The notes under the pieces are model-generated. The model searched no databases and had not been told where the DNA came from. It saw nothing but the letters and a program-made list of their open reading frames with translations. The position numbers and the translations under genes were made by a program. A stretch of DNA of 46,545 nucleotides, taken from the IMG/VR virus record IMGVR_UViG_3300029882_000040, positions 1 through 46,545 of that record, one strand, 5' to 3'. Source of the DNA: a virus. Of the stretch, positions 30,389 through 37,230 are shown one piece after another. How positions within the stretch are numbered: the first letter of the stretch is position 1; each line of letters starts with the position of its first letter.

Positions 30389-30840
30389 GCAGTAAAACTG
30401 AAGCACAATACTTACGCGAAGCTACGAAAGTAGGCAAGTGTCGTCTTCATCCTTCGCGAAATGTAGCCAGACGCGTTTACATTCTACGTCATGGCTACGT
30501 ACCCAGTCACATATACGTTTGCCATAAATGTGATCAACCGCAATGTATCGTGGATACGCATCATTTTCTTGGTACGCAGCTTGACAATGTTCGTGACATG
30601 ATTCGCAAGGGTAGAAAACGACAGGTAGAGTGGACGTCTGAAATGCGTGCTAAGAAAGCTGAATCATCTAGAAGTATGTGGGCCGATCCGAAGTTTCACA
30701 AAGCACAGAAGAAGCGTATAAAGGATGCTTACGCGAAGAAAGTGTGGACTAAAGAAGAGCTCGCAGCGAAGTCTGCCGCTGTGAAGCTTGGCCACATCAC
30801 CAGAGCGATAAATAAAGCAGCAAGAGCGAAGGCGCTATAA
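30385..30840 (+). CDS. HNH endonuclease, 151 aa
   Basis: Residues 47-68 read HKCDQPQCIVDTHHFLGTQL-DN, matching the HNH_3 class with zinc Cys and catalytic His59/His60 and Asn68. The C-terminal 80 residues are basic and helical, suitable for DNA binding. This size is typical of free-standing homing-type HNH genes in phages. GTG 30385 overlaps the helicase stop by 4 bases. The end of the gene contains the next promoter's -10 box. Confidence 0.85.
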   Translation: MSSKTEAQYLREATKVGKCRLHPSRNVARRVYILRHGYVPSHIYVCHKCDQPQCIVDTHHFLGTQLDNVRDMIRKGRKRQVEWTSEMRAKKAESSRSMWADPKFHKAQKKRIKDAYAKKVWTKEELAAKSAAVKLGHITRAINKAARAKAL

Positions 30841-30841
30841 T
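30836..30841 (+). promoter_or_regulatory. -10 box overlapping the HNH stop codon
   Basis: TATAAT at 30836-30841 contains the TAA stop of the HNH gene. It lies 31 bases upstream of ATG 30873. Confidence 0.55.
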
Positions 30842-30845
30842 TCAA

Positions 30846-30868
30846 AGAGCGTCAGAAGGAGGCGCTCT
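30846..30868 (+). promoter_or_regulatory. Leader hairpin with SD in its loop
   Basis: AGAGCG (30846-30851) pairs with CGCTCT (30863-30868). The loop holds AAGGAGG, so the ribosome site is presented on a stem-loop right after the promoter. Confidence 0.6.
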
Positions 30869-30872
30869 GAAA

Positions 30873-31163
30873 ATGAACTGCATCGCGAGAGTTCCCATGG
30901 GTGGGCGCAGCGTTAGTATGCGCTCGTGCTTACGCGCCGCATGCGTGGGCGGTTACTGTACGCAGCACAATCCAGAAAATGTGGCTAGGAAAGCTGAAGA
31001 GCGAAGCGCCAAGTGGGATGCCGCGCAGAAGGAGCGCGTAAAGAAGTTTAGCTGTCTACCGTGCGCTATTGCGCTACTGAAACGTGCGCAAGCCCAGCTT
31101 CGCGTTGACAGCAAGTTGAACAAGGACGTTGAGAAGTTCCTGCGGGAGGTCTCCAATGGTTGA
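30873..31163 (+). CDS. Zinc-knuckle protein, 96 aa
   Basis: ATG 30873 is first after a promoter. Cys and His residues (SCLRAACVGGYCTQH) suggest a zinc site in residues 20-35; a second pair (CLPC) lies near residue 60. The rest is helical and basic. Function unknown. It overlaps the next gene by 8 bases. Confidence 0.66.
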   Translation: MNCIARVPMGGRSVSMRSCLRAACVGGYCTQHNPENVARKAEERSAKWDAAQKERVKKFSCLPCAIALLKRAQAQLRVDSKLNKDVEKFLREVSNG

Positions 31164-31650
31164 GCAGCTGGAACTCCCCGTAAACGCGGTAGAAGTAGTG
31201 CCGCAGCCTGGACTCTTGGCTACGTGGGCCGAGGTCCAGGCATTCATCTTTGCCGGCAAGGCGACGTTCACCCTGGTGTCGCTGAAGACGGGCGTACGCT
31301 TCACGTACAAGGTCACCAAGCGCAAAGAGAATCCGGCCGACGACACTGTGTACTTCGCAAACCTACTGCGTGGCCCCGACAACACGTCGGACTTTGCGTA
31401 CATGGGTGTTCTTCGTAAAGACCCGGCGCGCTTCTTCTGGACGGCTACCAGCGGCAAGGTCGGCCGGCAAGCGGCGGCGTACAAGGCGCTGGTCTGGTTC
31501 GTGGACGCCATGAAGTGTGGGCGCGAGGTGCTTGGCGATACGCTGGCGGTCTGGCATGAGGGAGCGTGCGGTCGGTGCGGTCGGAAGCTTACGGTTCCAG
31601 GCTCCATCGCGGCGGGTCTTGGCCCCGAGTGTGCAGGGAGGATGGTATGA
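31156..31650 (+). CDS. DUF6011 zinc-binding protein, 164 aa
   Basis: The C-terminal segment (CGRCGRKLTVPGSIAAGLGP, then EC) is the DUF6011 zinc-ribbon signature. Residues 1-120 form a separate domain (FTLVSLKTGVRFTYKVTKRK; AYMGVLRKD) seen together with DUF6011 in many phage and plasmid proteins. Biochemical function is unknown. ATG 31156 follows GGGAGGTCTCCA and overlaps the previous gene. Confidence 0.82.
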   Translation: MVEQLELPVNAVEVVPQPGLLATWAEVQAFIFAGKATFTLVSLKTGVRFTYKVTKRKENPADDTVYFANLLRGPDNTSDFAYMGVLRKDPARFFWTATSGKVGRQAAAYKALVWFVDAMKCGREVLGDTLAVWHEGACGRCGRKLTVPGSIAAGLGPECAGRMV

Positions 31651-31838
31651 CCTTTGAGCAAGAGTACACCGAAGAAGAGGTCACGATGTTACTGCGCGGA
31701 TTAGACCTGTTGGCAACTGAGATGCGTCAAGCGCAGTACGTTGCCGTGCGTGACGGCAACAAGCCGTTCGTCAAGCACAATGCGTATTTTCTTGGAGTTT
31801 TACGTAAACTCCGCGAGAAGCTGCGTTCAGAGGTATAA
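31647..31838 (+). CDS. Hypothetical helical protein, 63 aa
   Basis: The start overlaps the previous stop (ATGA) behind AGGGAGGATGGT. The product is helical with Leu and Arg (LLRGLDLLATEMRQAQY). Its TAA stop forms part of the following TATAAT box. Confidence 0.6.
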   Translation: MTFEQEYTEEEVTMLLRGLDLLATEMRQAQYVAVRDGNKPFVKHNAYFLGVLRKLREKLRSEV

Positions 31839-31839
31839 T
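31834..31839 (+). promoter_or_regulatory. -10 box overlapping a stop codon
   Basis: GGTATAATG contains the TAA of the upstream gene. It is 31 bases before ATG 31871. Confidence 0.5.
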
Positions 31840-31842
31840 GTT

Positions 31843-31856
31843 TTCAGCGGACTGAA
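31843..31856 (+). promoter_or_regulatory. Leader hairpin next to a Shine-Dalgarno
   Basis: TTCAG (31843-31847) pairs with CTGAA (31852-31856); the SD-like GAAGGGG runs out of its 3' side. Confidence 0.45.
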
Positions 31857-31870
31857 GGGGCCGCCAAGAC

Positions 31871-32056
31871 ATGACAAAGATAATGGCACGGCATCACAAG
31901 ACACGCGTTGCGAACTGTAAAGGGCGCATGCGTGGTGAACGTTCTGAATACGGTGTGTGGGCTTATTGGTGTCCAGAAGCTCAGAAGTCGACGAAGACTA
32001 GTGGCTGGACCGCGCAGCCTTGCACGTGCGCAAAGAAGGCGGCCAGCGATGCCTAA
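31871..32056 (+). CDS. Small basic Cys protein, 61 aa
   Basis: ATG 31871 (or 31883) is first after a promoter. Four Cys (NCKGR, YWCPEA, PCTC) and many basic residues suggest a zinc-stabilised nucleic-acid-binding fold. Function unknown. It overlaps the next gene by 8 bases. Confidence 0.6.
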   Translation: MTKIMARHHKTRVANCKGRMRGERSEYGVWAYWCPEAQKSTKTSGWTAQPCTCAKKAASDA

Positions 32057-32273
32057 GCTCACCGTCCTTTGCCTGAACGACTATCCGATAGGCGTCTACT
32101 CATCCGAGCAGTTCGCCGAGTTCGCCGCCGTCGTGGACTGGAAGGGCCGCGAGCCGCGCTGGCGGGAACAGGGCTTGAAGTTCAAGGAGTCGTTCGACGG
32201 TACCATCGGCTCCTACGTCAAATGGCACTACCACCAGCACGAGTTTGAAGTGGATGCGGAGGCGCGGCTATGA
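32049..32273 (+). CDS. Hypothetical protein, 74 aa
   Basis: ATG 32049 follows GAAGGCGGCCAGCG. The middle (YSSEQFAEFAAVVDWKGREP) and end (YVKWHYHQHEFEVD) look like a small phage alpha/beta protein. Unknown. Confidence 0.62.
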   Translation: MPKLTVLCLNDYPIGVYSSEQFAEFAAVVDWKGREPRWREQGLKFKESFDGTIGSYVKWHYHQHEFEVDAEARL

Positions 32274-32470
32274 GTGAACAATCTAGACGCATAGCTGCAG
32301 AGCAAAGACGCTCCACTATTCTCTCTAAGCGTTTCAAGACAATGGCCGATCACATTAACTCGCTTCGTGACAGTCAGTTTGAAACTCTAGACATCAGCGA
32401 AGAAAAGTTGCTTATCAACATGGAACAATGCTTACTGGCGCTGGCAAAAGCGCGGATTGGAGCGAGATGA
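32270..32470 (+). CDS. Hypothetical helical protein, 66 aa
   Basis: It overlaps the previous stop by 4 bases with GCGGAGGCGCGGCT upstream. It is an all-helical basic protein (EQRRSTILSKRFKTMADHI), possibly a coiled coil. Not recognised. Confidence 0.6.
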   Translation: MSEQSRRIAAEQRRSTILSKRFKTMADHINSLRDSQFETLDISEEKLLINMEQCLLALAKARIGAR

Positions 32471-32697
32471 GTAAGCCATTCTCCGTCATGGTTCCTTGCC
32501 CCGGCGTTACCAACGACGGTCTTGCCGGCCACTCTATGCGCGACTTCTGTTCGTCGTGCGCGCCGCATTGGGAGCAATATCCAACGTGCCCAACGCATCA
32601 TCGGAAGCTACCATCCAGCGGATTCTGCAGCGATTGTAAGAAGTTCTACCGCGAACCGGAGCGTTTGGATCTCTCGGAGTACAAGGGGTTTGCATGA
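32467..32697 (+). CDS. Zinc-knuckle protein, 76 aa
   Basis: ATG 32467 overlaps the previous gene (ATGA). Two Cys pairs (CSSC and CSDC) with intervening CPTHH resemble a double zinc ribbon. Function unknown. Confidence 0.65.
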   Translation: MSKPFSVMVPCPGVTNDGLAGHSMRDFCSSCAPHWEQYPTCPTHHRKLPSSGFCSDCKKFYREPERLDLSEYKGFA

Positions 32698-32873
32698 AAC
32701 TCTTGAGCGATCCAATCACCTTGGAAGAGCTTGAAGTCGTCCTAGCGCGCGTACTGGATTCGCCATTCGAAGTTGACAAGTGGCGGTCCACTGTAGAGGA
32801 CGCGTACATCCGCATCGGCGGAAAGAACGCGCGGCTGGTACAGCCAACGAAGAGGGAGTTCCTCCATGGCTAA
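32694..32873 (+). CDS. Hypothetical protein, 59 aa
   Basis: ATG 32694 overlaps the previous TGA. Mixed alpha/beta (ITLEELEVVLARVLDSPFEV; AYIRIGGKNARLVQ). It overlaps the next gene by 8 bases. Unknown. Confidence 0.6.
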   Translation: MKLLSDPITLEELEVVLARVLDSPFEVDKWRSTVEDAYIRIGGKNARLVQPTKREFLHG

Positions 32874-33057
32874 ACAACGCGTGGTCGTCAACGGCACGGA
32901 GTACAACCTGATCATACCGCATGGACAAGAAATCACGCTTTCCAGCGATAAGCACGCTGCGACTATGACCACGACCCTCCACGAACTTCAAACGCAGTAC
33001 GGCGTGAAGACGGCGTACTTTGTGCGGTTGGCACTGAATGAGTGGAGACGGCGATGA
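32866..33057 (+). CDS. Hypothetical protein, 63 aa
   Basis: ATG 32866 follows AGAGGGAGTTCCTCC. The C-terminal helix (KTAYFVRLALNEWRRR) follows a beta start (RVVVNGTEYNLIIPHGQEI). The layout is reminiscent of small DNA-binding proteins but unproven. Confidence 0.6.
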   Translation: MAKQRVVVNGTEYNLIIPHGQEITLSSDKHAATMTTTLHELQTQYGVKTAYFVRLALNEWRRR

Positions 33058-33338
33058 TCTTCCTACTATTCGTAACGAACATACTCACGATGTGGCTGCT
33101 GTGGCTGGCGATCTACCGCCTGCATCAAGCGAAGAAGCGCCCACTGATTACGGCTGAGCTCAAAGTGGAACGCACGCAGCGCGTAGAGCATTCCACGTTG
33201 ACCGACGATGTGATCAGCGCGTTGATGAATCTCGGTTACAAGAAGAAGGTAGCGCAGCGTGCGGTAACTGAGGTGGTCGGCAACGGCTGGACGACGTTCG
33301 ACGACCTGTTCCGCGCGGCGCTGAGGAGGGCGGGATGA
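33054..33338 (+). CDS. Membrane-anchored protein with RuvA C-terminal-like (UBA-like) domain, 94 aa
   Basis: ATG 33054 follows GTGGAGACGGCG and overlaps the previous stop. Residues 1-22 form a transmembrane helix. Residues about 48-92 (DDVISALMNLGYKKKVAQRA, then VTEVVGNGWTTFDDL) closely resemble domain III of RuvA, a three-helix UBA-like fold that in RuvA contacts the RuvB motor. A membrane-tethered version is unusual and could dock a host AAA protein to the membrane. This is inferred from motif pattern only. Confidence 0.62.
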   Translation: MIFLLFVTNILTMWLLWLAIYRLHQAKKRPLITAELKVERTQRVEHSTLTDDVISALMNLGYKKKVAQRAVTEVVGNGWTTFDDLFRAALRRAG

Positions 33339-33523
33339 CACCGGATCGTGGGACTGAGGTCGTGTATACAGCGCCCAATGGAACGTCGTTCCAGGCGGTC
33401 GTAGTGAATGGTCGTCTGGAGGATGACGGGCTTTTGGCGATTCGGCACAAAGCGGATGGCCGGTTGGTGTTCGCGAATCCAGATTTTCTGGAGAAAGTCG
33501 TAGTTCCAGAAAACGAGCTATAA
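33335..33523 (+). CDS. Hypothetical protein, 62 aa
   Basis: It overlaps the previous stop by 4 bases, with GAGGAGGGCGGG upstream. A beta-rich protein (GTEVVYTAPNGTSFQAVVVN) resembling small SH3-like barrels. Its TAA is inside the next TATAAT box. Confidence 0.6.
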   Translation: MTPDRGTEVVYTAPNGTSFQAVVVNGRLEDDGLLAIRHKADGRLVFANPDFLEKVVVPENEL

Positions 33524-33524
33524 T
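33519..33524 (+). promoter_or_regulatory. -10 box overlapping a stop codon
   Basis: GCTATAATC contains the TAA of the preceding gene and lies 29 bases before ATG 33554. Confidence 0.55.
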
Positions 33525-33531
33525 CCTAATC

Positions 33532-33548
33532 AGCGCACAAGGAGCGCT
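33532..33548 (+). promoter_or_regulatory. Leader hairpin carrying the Shine-Dalgarno in its loop
   Basis: AGCGC (33532-33536) pairs with GCGCT (33544-33548). The loop ACAAGGA holds the core of the SD for ATG 33554. Confidence 0.55.
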
Positions 33549-33553
33549 ACCCA

Positions 33554-34585
33554 ATGCCTGAAGTGATCTCAGAAAACATCGTCCGCAAGATTCAACTCCT
33601 CCTCCAACTCGCAGAGCGCGCCGCTGGTAACGAAGTGGAAGCCGCCGCCGCCATGGCGAAGGCTCAAGAGCTTCTAGCACAGTACAACCTGGACCTCGCC
33701 ACCGTACAAGACAAAGTCGTCAAGGGCGGTACGAACACGCCGGACGACGCCATGGCGAAGCGTGATTACGCCGTAACGAAGCGTTCAGCCATGTACCAGT
33801 GGCAGCGGAATCTTGTGCGCGCTTTGGCCGAGGCGAACTACTGCATCTACTGGACGGCCGAGGTACAGGAAGAGCTCTACATTCCGAAGAGCAAACGGAA
33901 GTACGATGATGACGAGGCCATGCAGAAGCGTTGGGTGAAGCGTCATAAGGTGCTTGGACGCACCGCCAACACGATGTCGGTCTTGATGATGGTGGACTAC
34001 TTGATGGACACGATTGAACGTCTACTACCGTACGAACAGAAAGAGCGACTCAGCCGGTCGGCTAGCAGCTGGCGCGAGGGCTGCTCTGATCGTCTGATTC
34101 AGCGCATCCAGGCGAAGGCCGAAGCCATGAAGAAAGCGGATTACGCCACTCAGGGAGAAGCTGCTTACACCACGGCCATCGCGTTACGGAACGTCGCTAC
34201 CGCTGAGGAGATCGGGAACTACGACTTCCAGAACGGCGCGGGTGCGTGGGCGGCGCGCGCCGCACGTATGAAGGCGAACGAAGAGCGTTGGGCCGCGCAG
34301 GACAAGTTGAACGCTGAACGCGAAGCCAAGGAGCTCGCGGAACTGGAAGCGAAATTGGCACTGGAAACGCCTGCGCAGAAAGCCAAGCGTCTGAAAGCGG
34401 AAGCGCGTGAAGCGGAACGGCGCGCTAAGTACAGCGAACGGTATTGGGAGGCTCAGGATCGCAAGGCGTATCGTGAAGCTTCGCGACGTGACCACGGAGC
34501 GTATCGGGCCGGGTCGGCAACGGCGGAGAAAATCGGCCTTGACGACCAGCTGAAGTCTGGTAAGACTGCTGGAAATCTAAGCTAA
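33554..34585 (+). CDS. DUF2786 domain protein, 343 aa
   Basis: Residues 10-50 (KIQLLLQLAERAAGNEVEAA, then AMAKAQELLAQYNLDL) match DUF2786. The middle fits the partner domain often found with it (DUF7168-like; YLMDTIERLLPYEQ). The C-terminal third is a long charged helix rich in Lys, Glu and Ala, with repeats of KAxRxKAEAREAER type. The family is common in phages and plasmids; function unknown. It is first gene after a promoter with a hairpin SD. Confidence 0.82.
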   Translation: MPEVISENIVRKIQLLLQLAERAAGNEVEAAAAMAKAQELLAQYNLDLATVQDKVVKGGTNTPDDAMAKRDYAVTKRSAMYQWQRNLVRALAEANYCIYWTAEVQEELYIPKSKRKYDDDEAMQKRWVKRHKVLGRTANTMSVLMMVDYLMDTIERLLPYEQKERLSRSASSWREGCSDRLIQRIQAKAEAMKKADYATQGEAAYTTAIALRNVATAEEIGNYDFQNGAGAWAARAARMKANEERWAAQDKLNAEREAKELAELEAKLALETPAQKAKRLKAEAREAERRAKYSERYWEAQDRKAYREASRRDHGAYRAGSATAEKIGLDDQLKSGKTAGNLS

Positions 34586-34608
34586 GTCGTTGAAATTGGG
34601 CCAGTTGC

Positions 34609-34654
34609 ACTCCAGAAAAATAGTTTTCAGATTCTCTGTTTTCTGGAGTATAAT
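34609..34654 (+). promoter_or_regulatory. Promoter with 11-bp operator-like inverted repeat
   Basis: ACTCCAGAAAA (34609-34619) is perfectly repeated in inverse at 34639-34649 (TTTTCTGGAGT), and the second arm runs into TATAAT at 34649-34654. The arms span the -40 to -10 region, so a dimeric regulator could control transcription. As RNA the same sequence could act as a hairpin ending the upstream unit. Confidence 0.6.
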
Positions 34655-34660
34655 CATTTC

Positions 34661-34677
34661 AGTGGCAAGAAGCCACT
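34661..34677 (+). promoter_or_regulatory. Leader hairpin upstream of the Shine-Dalgarno
   Basis: AGTGGC (34661-34666) pairs with GCCACT (34672-34677) near the expected transcript start. AAAAGGAG follows immediately. A 5'-terminal stem of this kind stabilises mRNA. Confidence 0.6.
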
Positions 34678-34692
34678 CAAAAGGAGCCTCAA

Positions 34693-35076
34693 ATGAACCT
34701 CACCGATAAACTCACAATCGCCGCCCTAGTTGGAATCGCCTCCATCGGTCTGTCACAGACCCCGACCGTCAAGCCGGTGTCGCTCGCCACCACCGCGCCG
34801 TCTACGTCATTCGTAGTGCCTACCGCTCAGCCCGTTACCGCGTCGCTCTTCGCGAACGACGGTCCGATCAAGCCGGGTGCGAAGCTCGTAGTGGTAGGTA
34901 ACGGTTGGTACAAGGCGTCGCCCACTACGTACGAGTTCCGTTCGGCCGGCAAGCTGATCGCGACGGTCGATTGCTCTCCTAACGGTACGTGGTACGCTCA
35001 CCTTCACGCTGGTGCCACGCTGGTTGCATTCACCACCCTGGACGCCGCGCAGTCGTTCATTGCTTCCAGCCGCTAG
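34693..35076 (+). CDS. Secreted or surface protein, 127 aa
   Basis: The start MNLTDKLTIAALVGIASIGLS is a signal-peptide-like segment, followed by a Thr/Ser/Pro-rich stretch and a beta domain (AKLVVVGNGWYKASPTTYEF; AGKLIATVDC). The promoter, operator repeat, leader hairpin and strong SD upstream suggest high expression. Possible roles are membrane modification or exclusion of other phages; unproven. Confidence 0.68.
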   Translation: MNLTDKLTIAALVGIASIGLSQTPTVKPVSLATTAPSTSFVVPTAQPVTASLFANDGPIKPGAKLVVVGNGWYKASPTTYEFRSAGKLIATVDCSPNGTWYAHLHAGATLVAFTTLDAAQSFIASSR

Positions 35077-35112
35077 TAGCTCGTCTTCACGCCTCTCTAA
35101 CCTTCGTAGATA

Positions 35113-35130
35113 TAGCGGTACAGGCCGCTA
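35113..35130 (+). promoter_or_regulatory. Leader hairpin directly before a Shine-Dalgarno
   Basis: TAGCGG (35113-35118) pairs with CCGCTA (35125-35130), and AAGGAG begins at its last base. It resembles the element at 34661. Confidence 0.5.
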
Positions 35131-35142
35131 AGGAGAAACAAA

Positions 35143-35298
35143 ATGCCACAGTCCATGCAACAGAAGCGCAAGAACTCCCTCGAACTTCTCAAGTCAGCAC
35201 TCATCAGCCGCATCGCGCAGGAAGAGTTCAAGAAGGCTGAGAACCTCGCCCGCATGATCCAGTTCACCGAAGCCGCCATCGCGAAGGGTGGACGCTAA
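35143..35298 (+). CDS. Small helical protein, 51 aa
   Basis: ATG 35143 follows CTAAGGAGAAACAAA. All-helical (KRKNSLELLKSALISRIAQE, then EFKKAENLARM). Unknown; it is coupled to the large gene one base downstream. Confidence 0.55.
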   Translation: MPQSMQQKRKNSLELLKSALISRIAQEEFKKAENLARMIQFTEAAIAKGGR

Positions 35299-35299
35299 C

Positions 35300-36859
35300 A
35301 TGGCAAAGTCAATCCTGAAGAACATCAAGGCAGCACCGAGCGCGAAAGCTGTCAAGGCTGTTGGCAAGAAGTTGATCAAGACGGCTAAGGGCGAAACAGT
35401 CGTAGCCACGCACGACATCCACAATAAGTCGCTCGCTCCCACCGCGCCCGTAACGCCGCTGACTCAGGCGTTCGTCAAGGCCGGATTCGTATACAGCCGC
35501 ACTGAGGAGGTAGATAACAATACCGCTCATGGCTATACACGCGAAGACGGTGCGGCGCTTCTATTCACGCACGCTGGCAGTTCGTCCAGCATCAACACCG
35601 CGTGGCAGGTGAAGTTTGCGGACGGCTCCACGGCTGAAGGCAAGAACGCTCAGCAATTCGTAAAGACCATGTACGACGCTAAGGGACCGGCTCCGTTACC
35701 TAGCAACGTCGTGGCCGCGCTGGACGCGCTACGTAAGCTGACGGCTGGCAAGTATCGCATCAGCGATCTGGCTGGCGACGCCAACTACAAGGCGCGCGTG
35801 CAGCTTCTGAAGCTGCTACGTAAGACTGACAAGGTACTGGTCAAGGAGAGCGGCGTCAACAAAGTGCTGACCGAGTTCTACGTCGCGCTCGGCATCGCGA
35901 AGTCGTCCGTGGCCGGTATGGAGTCGGCATTCAGCGCGAAGTGCATGGAGCTCGCGAAGAGTGCCAGCAAGACGGAGCGCGCGGTAGCGAAGGTAGAGAA
36001 GGCTGTAATCGCTGACGAGCTTCGGAAGACGGTACACACCCGCGTCGTATTCGATGGCAAGCCGATCCTGGACGCGCCCAAGAAGATGAACAAGAAGCAA
36101 GAAGCCAAGGACAGCGCCGATTTCAAGCTGGAACTGGCGGCACGAGTCAAGCGTGCGGAGCGCGAAACGGCGAACATGCCAATGGCGCAGCCGAAGTCGG
36201 ATGCTGATATCTACGTCAACCTGGACGAGATATTCCTGCTGGAAGATCCCAATAATGGTATCGTTTTGCTACAGTTGGAAAAACCCAATTCGCAGGGCGC
36301 GATTTGCGTGTATAATAACGGGAGTCGCGTTGCTGCCGGAGTAGTACCGACAGAAGTTCTGAGAACACTGCGTCAGATCACAAGTAGCGATCTAGTGAGA
36401 GACGTAAATCAGTTACTACACCCCATTACGGCTGGAGTTGTAGTTTCGTCCGTGGCTGAACGCCACCTTACAGCGGTGTTAGATCACTGCAAGGAGAACA
36501 TCATGACCACTGCAACCGTTGAAACCAAGAAGCAGAAATTCGCACCTCCCGCTGGAACAGCCAAGAAGACCGCGAAGAACGCTGTCACGACCAAGGTCAA
36601 GGCAACCGTAACCAAGAAGGCCGACAAGGCACCGCGCGCCGCAGCCGCCGATCGCAAGATCAAGGCGTTAGTAACGTTGAAGTCGGAGTCGTTGCCCCGC
36701 GAAGGCAGCTTCTGCTACGGTCAAGTTGAGGCCATCATCGGCTCCAAGACCGTGAGCGAGGCTCAGGCCAAGCTGGACAAGTCCAAGCTGAATCCCAGCG
36801 GTCGCAAGCTGGAAGTGGCGTGGCTGGTGAAGCAGGGCTACCTGTCCGTCATCGAGTAG
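35300..36859 (+). CDS. Large basic protein of unknown function, 519 aa
   Basis: ATG 35300 begins one base after the previous stop; GTG 35288 would be an alternative. The N-terminus and a region near residue 410 are Lys/Ala-rich linkers. Residues about 135-200 (GKYRISDLAGDANYKARVQLL) resemble a winged-helix segment, and a charged helical region follows. A beta-helical domain with VNLDEIFLLEDPNNGIVLLQ lies near residue 300. The C-terminal 118 residues can be made independently from ATG 36503. DNA binding is inferred from charge. Confidence 0.7.
   Translation: MAKSILKNIKAAPSAKAVKAVGKKLIKTAKGETVVATHDIHNKSLAPTAPVTPLTQAFVKAGFVYSRTEEVDNNTAHGYTREDGAALLFTHAGSSSSINTAWQVKFADGSTAEGKNAQQFVKTMYDAKGPAPLPSNVVAALDALRKLTAGKYRISDLAGDANYKARVQLLKLLRKTDKVLVKESGVNKVLTEFYVALGIAKSSVAGMESAFSAKCMELAKSASKTERAVAKVEKAVIADELRKTVHTRVVFDGKPILDAPKKMNKKQEAKDSADFKLELAARVKRAERETANMPMAQPKSDADIYVNLDEIFLLEDPNNGIVLLQLEKPNSQGAICVYNNGSRVAAGVVPTEVLRTLRQITSSDLVRDVNQLLHPITAGVVVSSVAERHLTAVLDHCKENIMTTATVETKKQKFAPPAGTAKKTAKNAVTTKVKATVTKKADKAPRAAAADRKIKALVTLKSESLPREGSFCYGQVEAIIGSKTVSEAQAKLDKSKLNPSGRKLEVAWLVKQGYLSVIE
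36311..36316 (+). promoter_or_regulatory. -10 box inside a gene
   Basis: GTGTATAATAAC lies within the 519-residue gene, 186 bases before the internal ATG 36503. A promoter here could drive the nested gene. The same bases also code in frame, so chance is possible. Confidence 0.35.
36503..36859 (+). CDS. Nested in-frame product, 118 aa
   Basis: ATG 36503 within the gene at 35300 has its own perfect SD (CAAGGAGAACATC) and starts a Lys/Ala/Thr-rich tail followed by a compact domain (REGSFCYGQVEAIIGSKTVS, then EAQAKLDKSKLN). This looks like a free-standing small DNA-binding-type protein that is also the C-terminus of the longer one. Confidence 0.5.
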   Translation: MTTATVETKKQKFAPPAGTAKKTAKNAVTTKVKATVTKKADKAPRAAAADRKIKALVTLKSESLPREGSFCYGQVEAIIGSKTVSEAQAKLDKSKLNPSGRKLEVAWLVKQGYLSVIE

Positions 36860-36877
36860 TTCAGCGTAGTAGCGCGA

Positions 36878-36897
36878 GTCCGGCGCGTTATCCGGAC
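36878..36897 (+). other. Intergenic hairpin
   Basis: GTCCGG (36878-36883) pairs with CCGGAC (36892-36897) between two genes. Without a T-tract it is a weak terminator at best. Confidence 0.4.
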
Positions 36898-36925
36898 ACA
36901 TCTCAGCCTGAAAAGGATTGACATC

Positions 36926-37120
36926 ATGCCTACCTCTCTAGCTCGTCGTATCCGCCGCATTGGCATCCTGCCTTCCATAACCGTTGACGGCGTTACGAAG
37001 CGTCGCTTCGAGGAAATGAGCTCGTCTGCTCGTTCTAAGATGGAAGACGCCATACGAGCCGAACGAGCGCCGCGTCATGCGAAGTTTCTGGCGGCGCGCA
37101 AGTCGGCTAGAAGCAAGTAA
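36926..37120 (+). CDS. Small basic protein, 64 aa
   Basis: ATG 36926 follows AAAAGGATTGACATC. Arg-rich helices throughout (LARRIRRIGILP; SARSKMEDAIRAERAPRHAK) suggest nucleic-acid binding. It is the last gene before an intrinsic terminator. Confidence 0.62.
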   Translation: MPTSLARRIRRIGILPSITVDGVTKRRFEEMSSSARSKMEDAIRAERAPRHAKFLAARKSARSK

Positions 37121-37153
37121 ACCACTACAGATAGCCTGAACACGAAGAGTATG

Positions 37154-37185
37154 AGACGCCCAGAACATCGGGCGTCTTTGTATTT
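37154..37185 (+). terminator. Rho-independent terminator
   Basis: AGACGCCC (37154-37161), loop AGAACATC, GGGCGTCT (37170-37177), then TTGTATTT. A strong 8-bp GC-rich stem followed by a T-rich tail closes the transcription unit before the modification cluster. Confidence 0.85.
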
Positions 37186-37230
37186 CCCCGGGTGTCTTAG
37201 ACGCCTTTGCCACGTAAGAGGAGAACGATC

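Noticed and set aside
30385-30840. HNH gene as part of an intron or intein
   Set aside because: Flanking helicase and zinc-knuckle genes are complete and no split gene or intron core is visible, so it is treated as free-standing.
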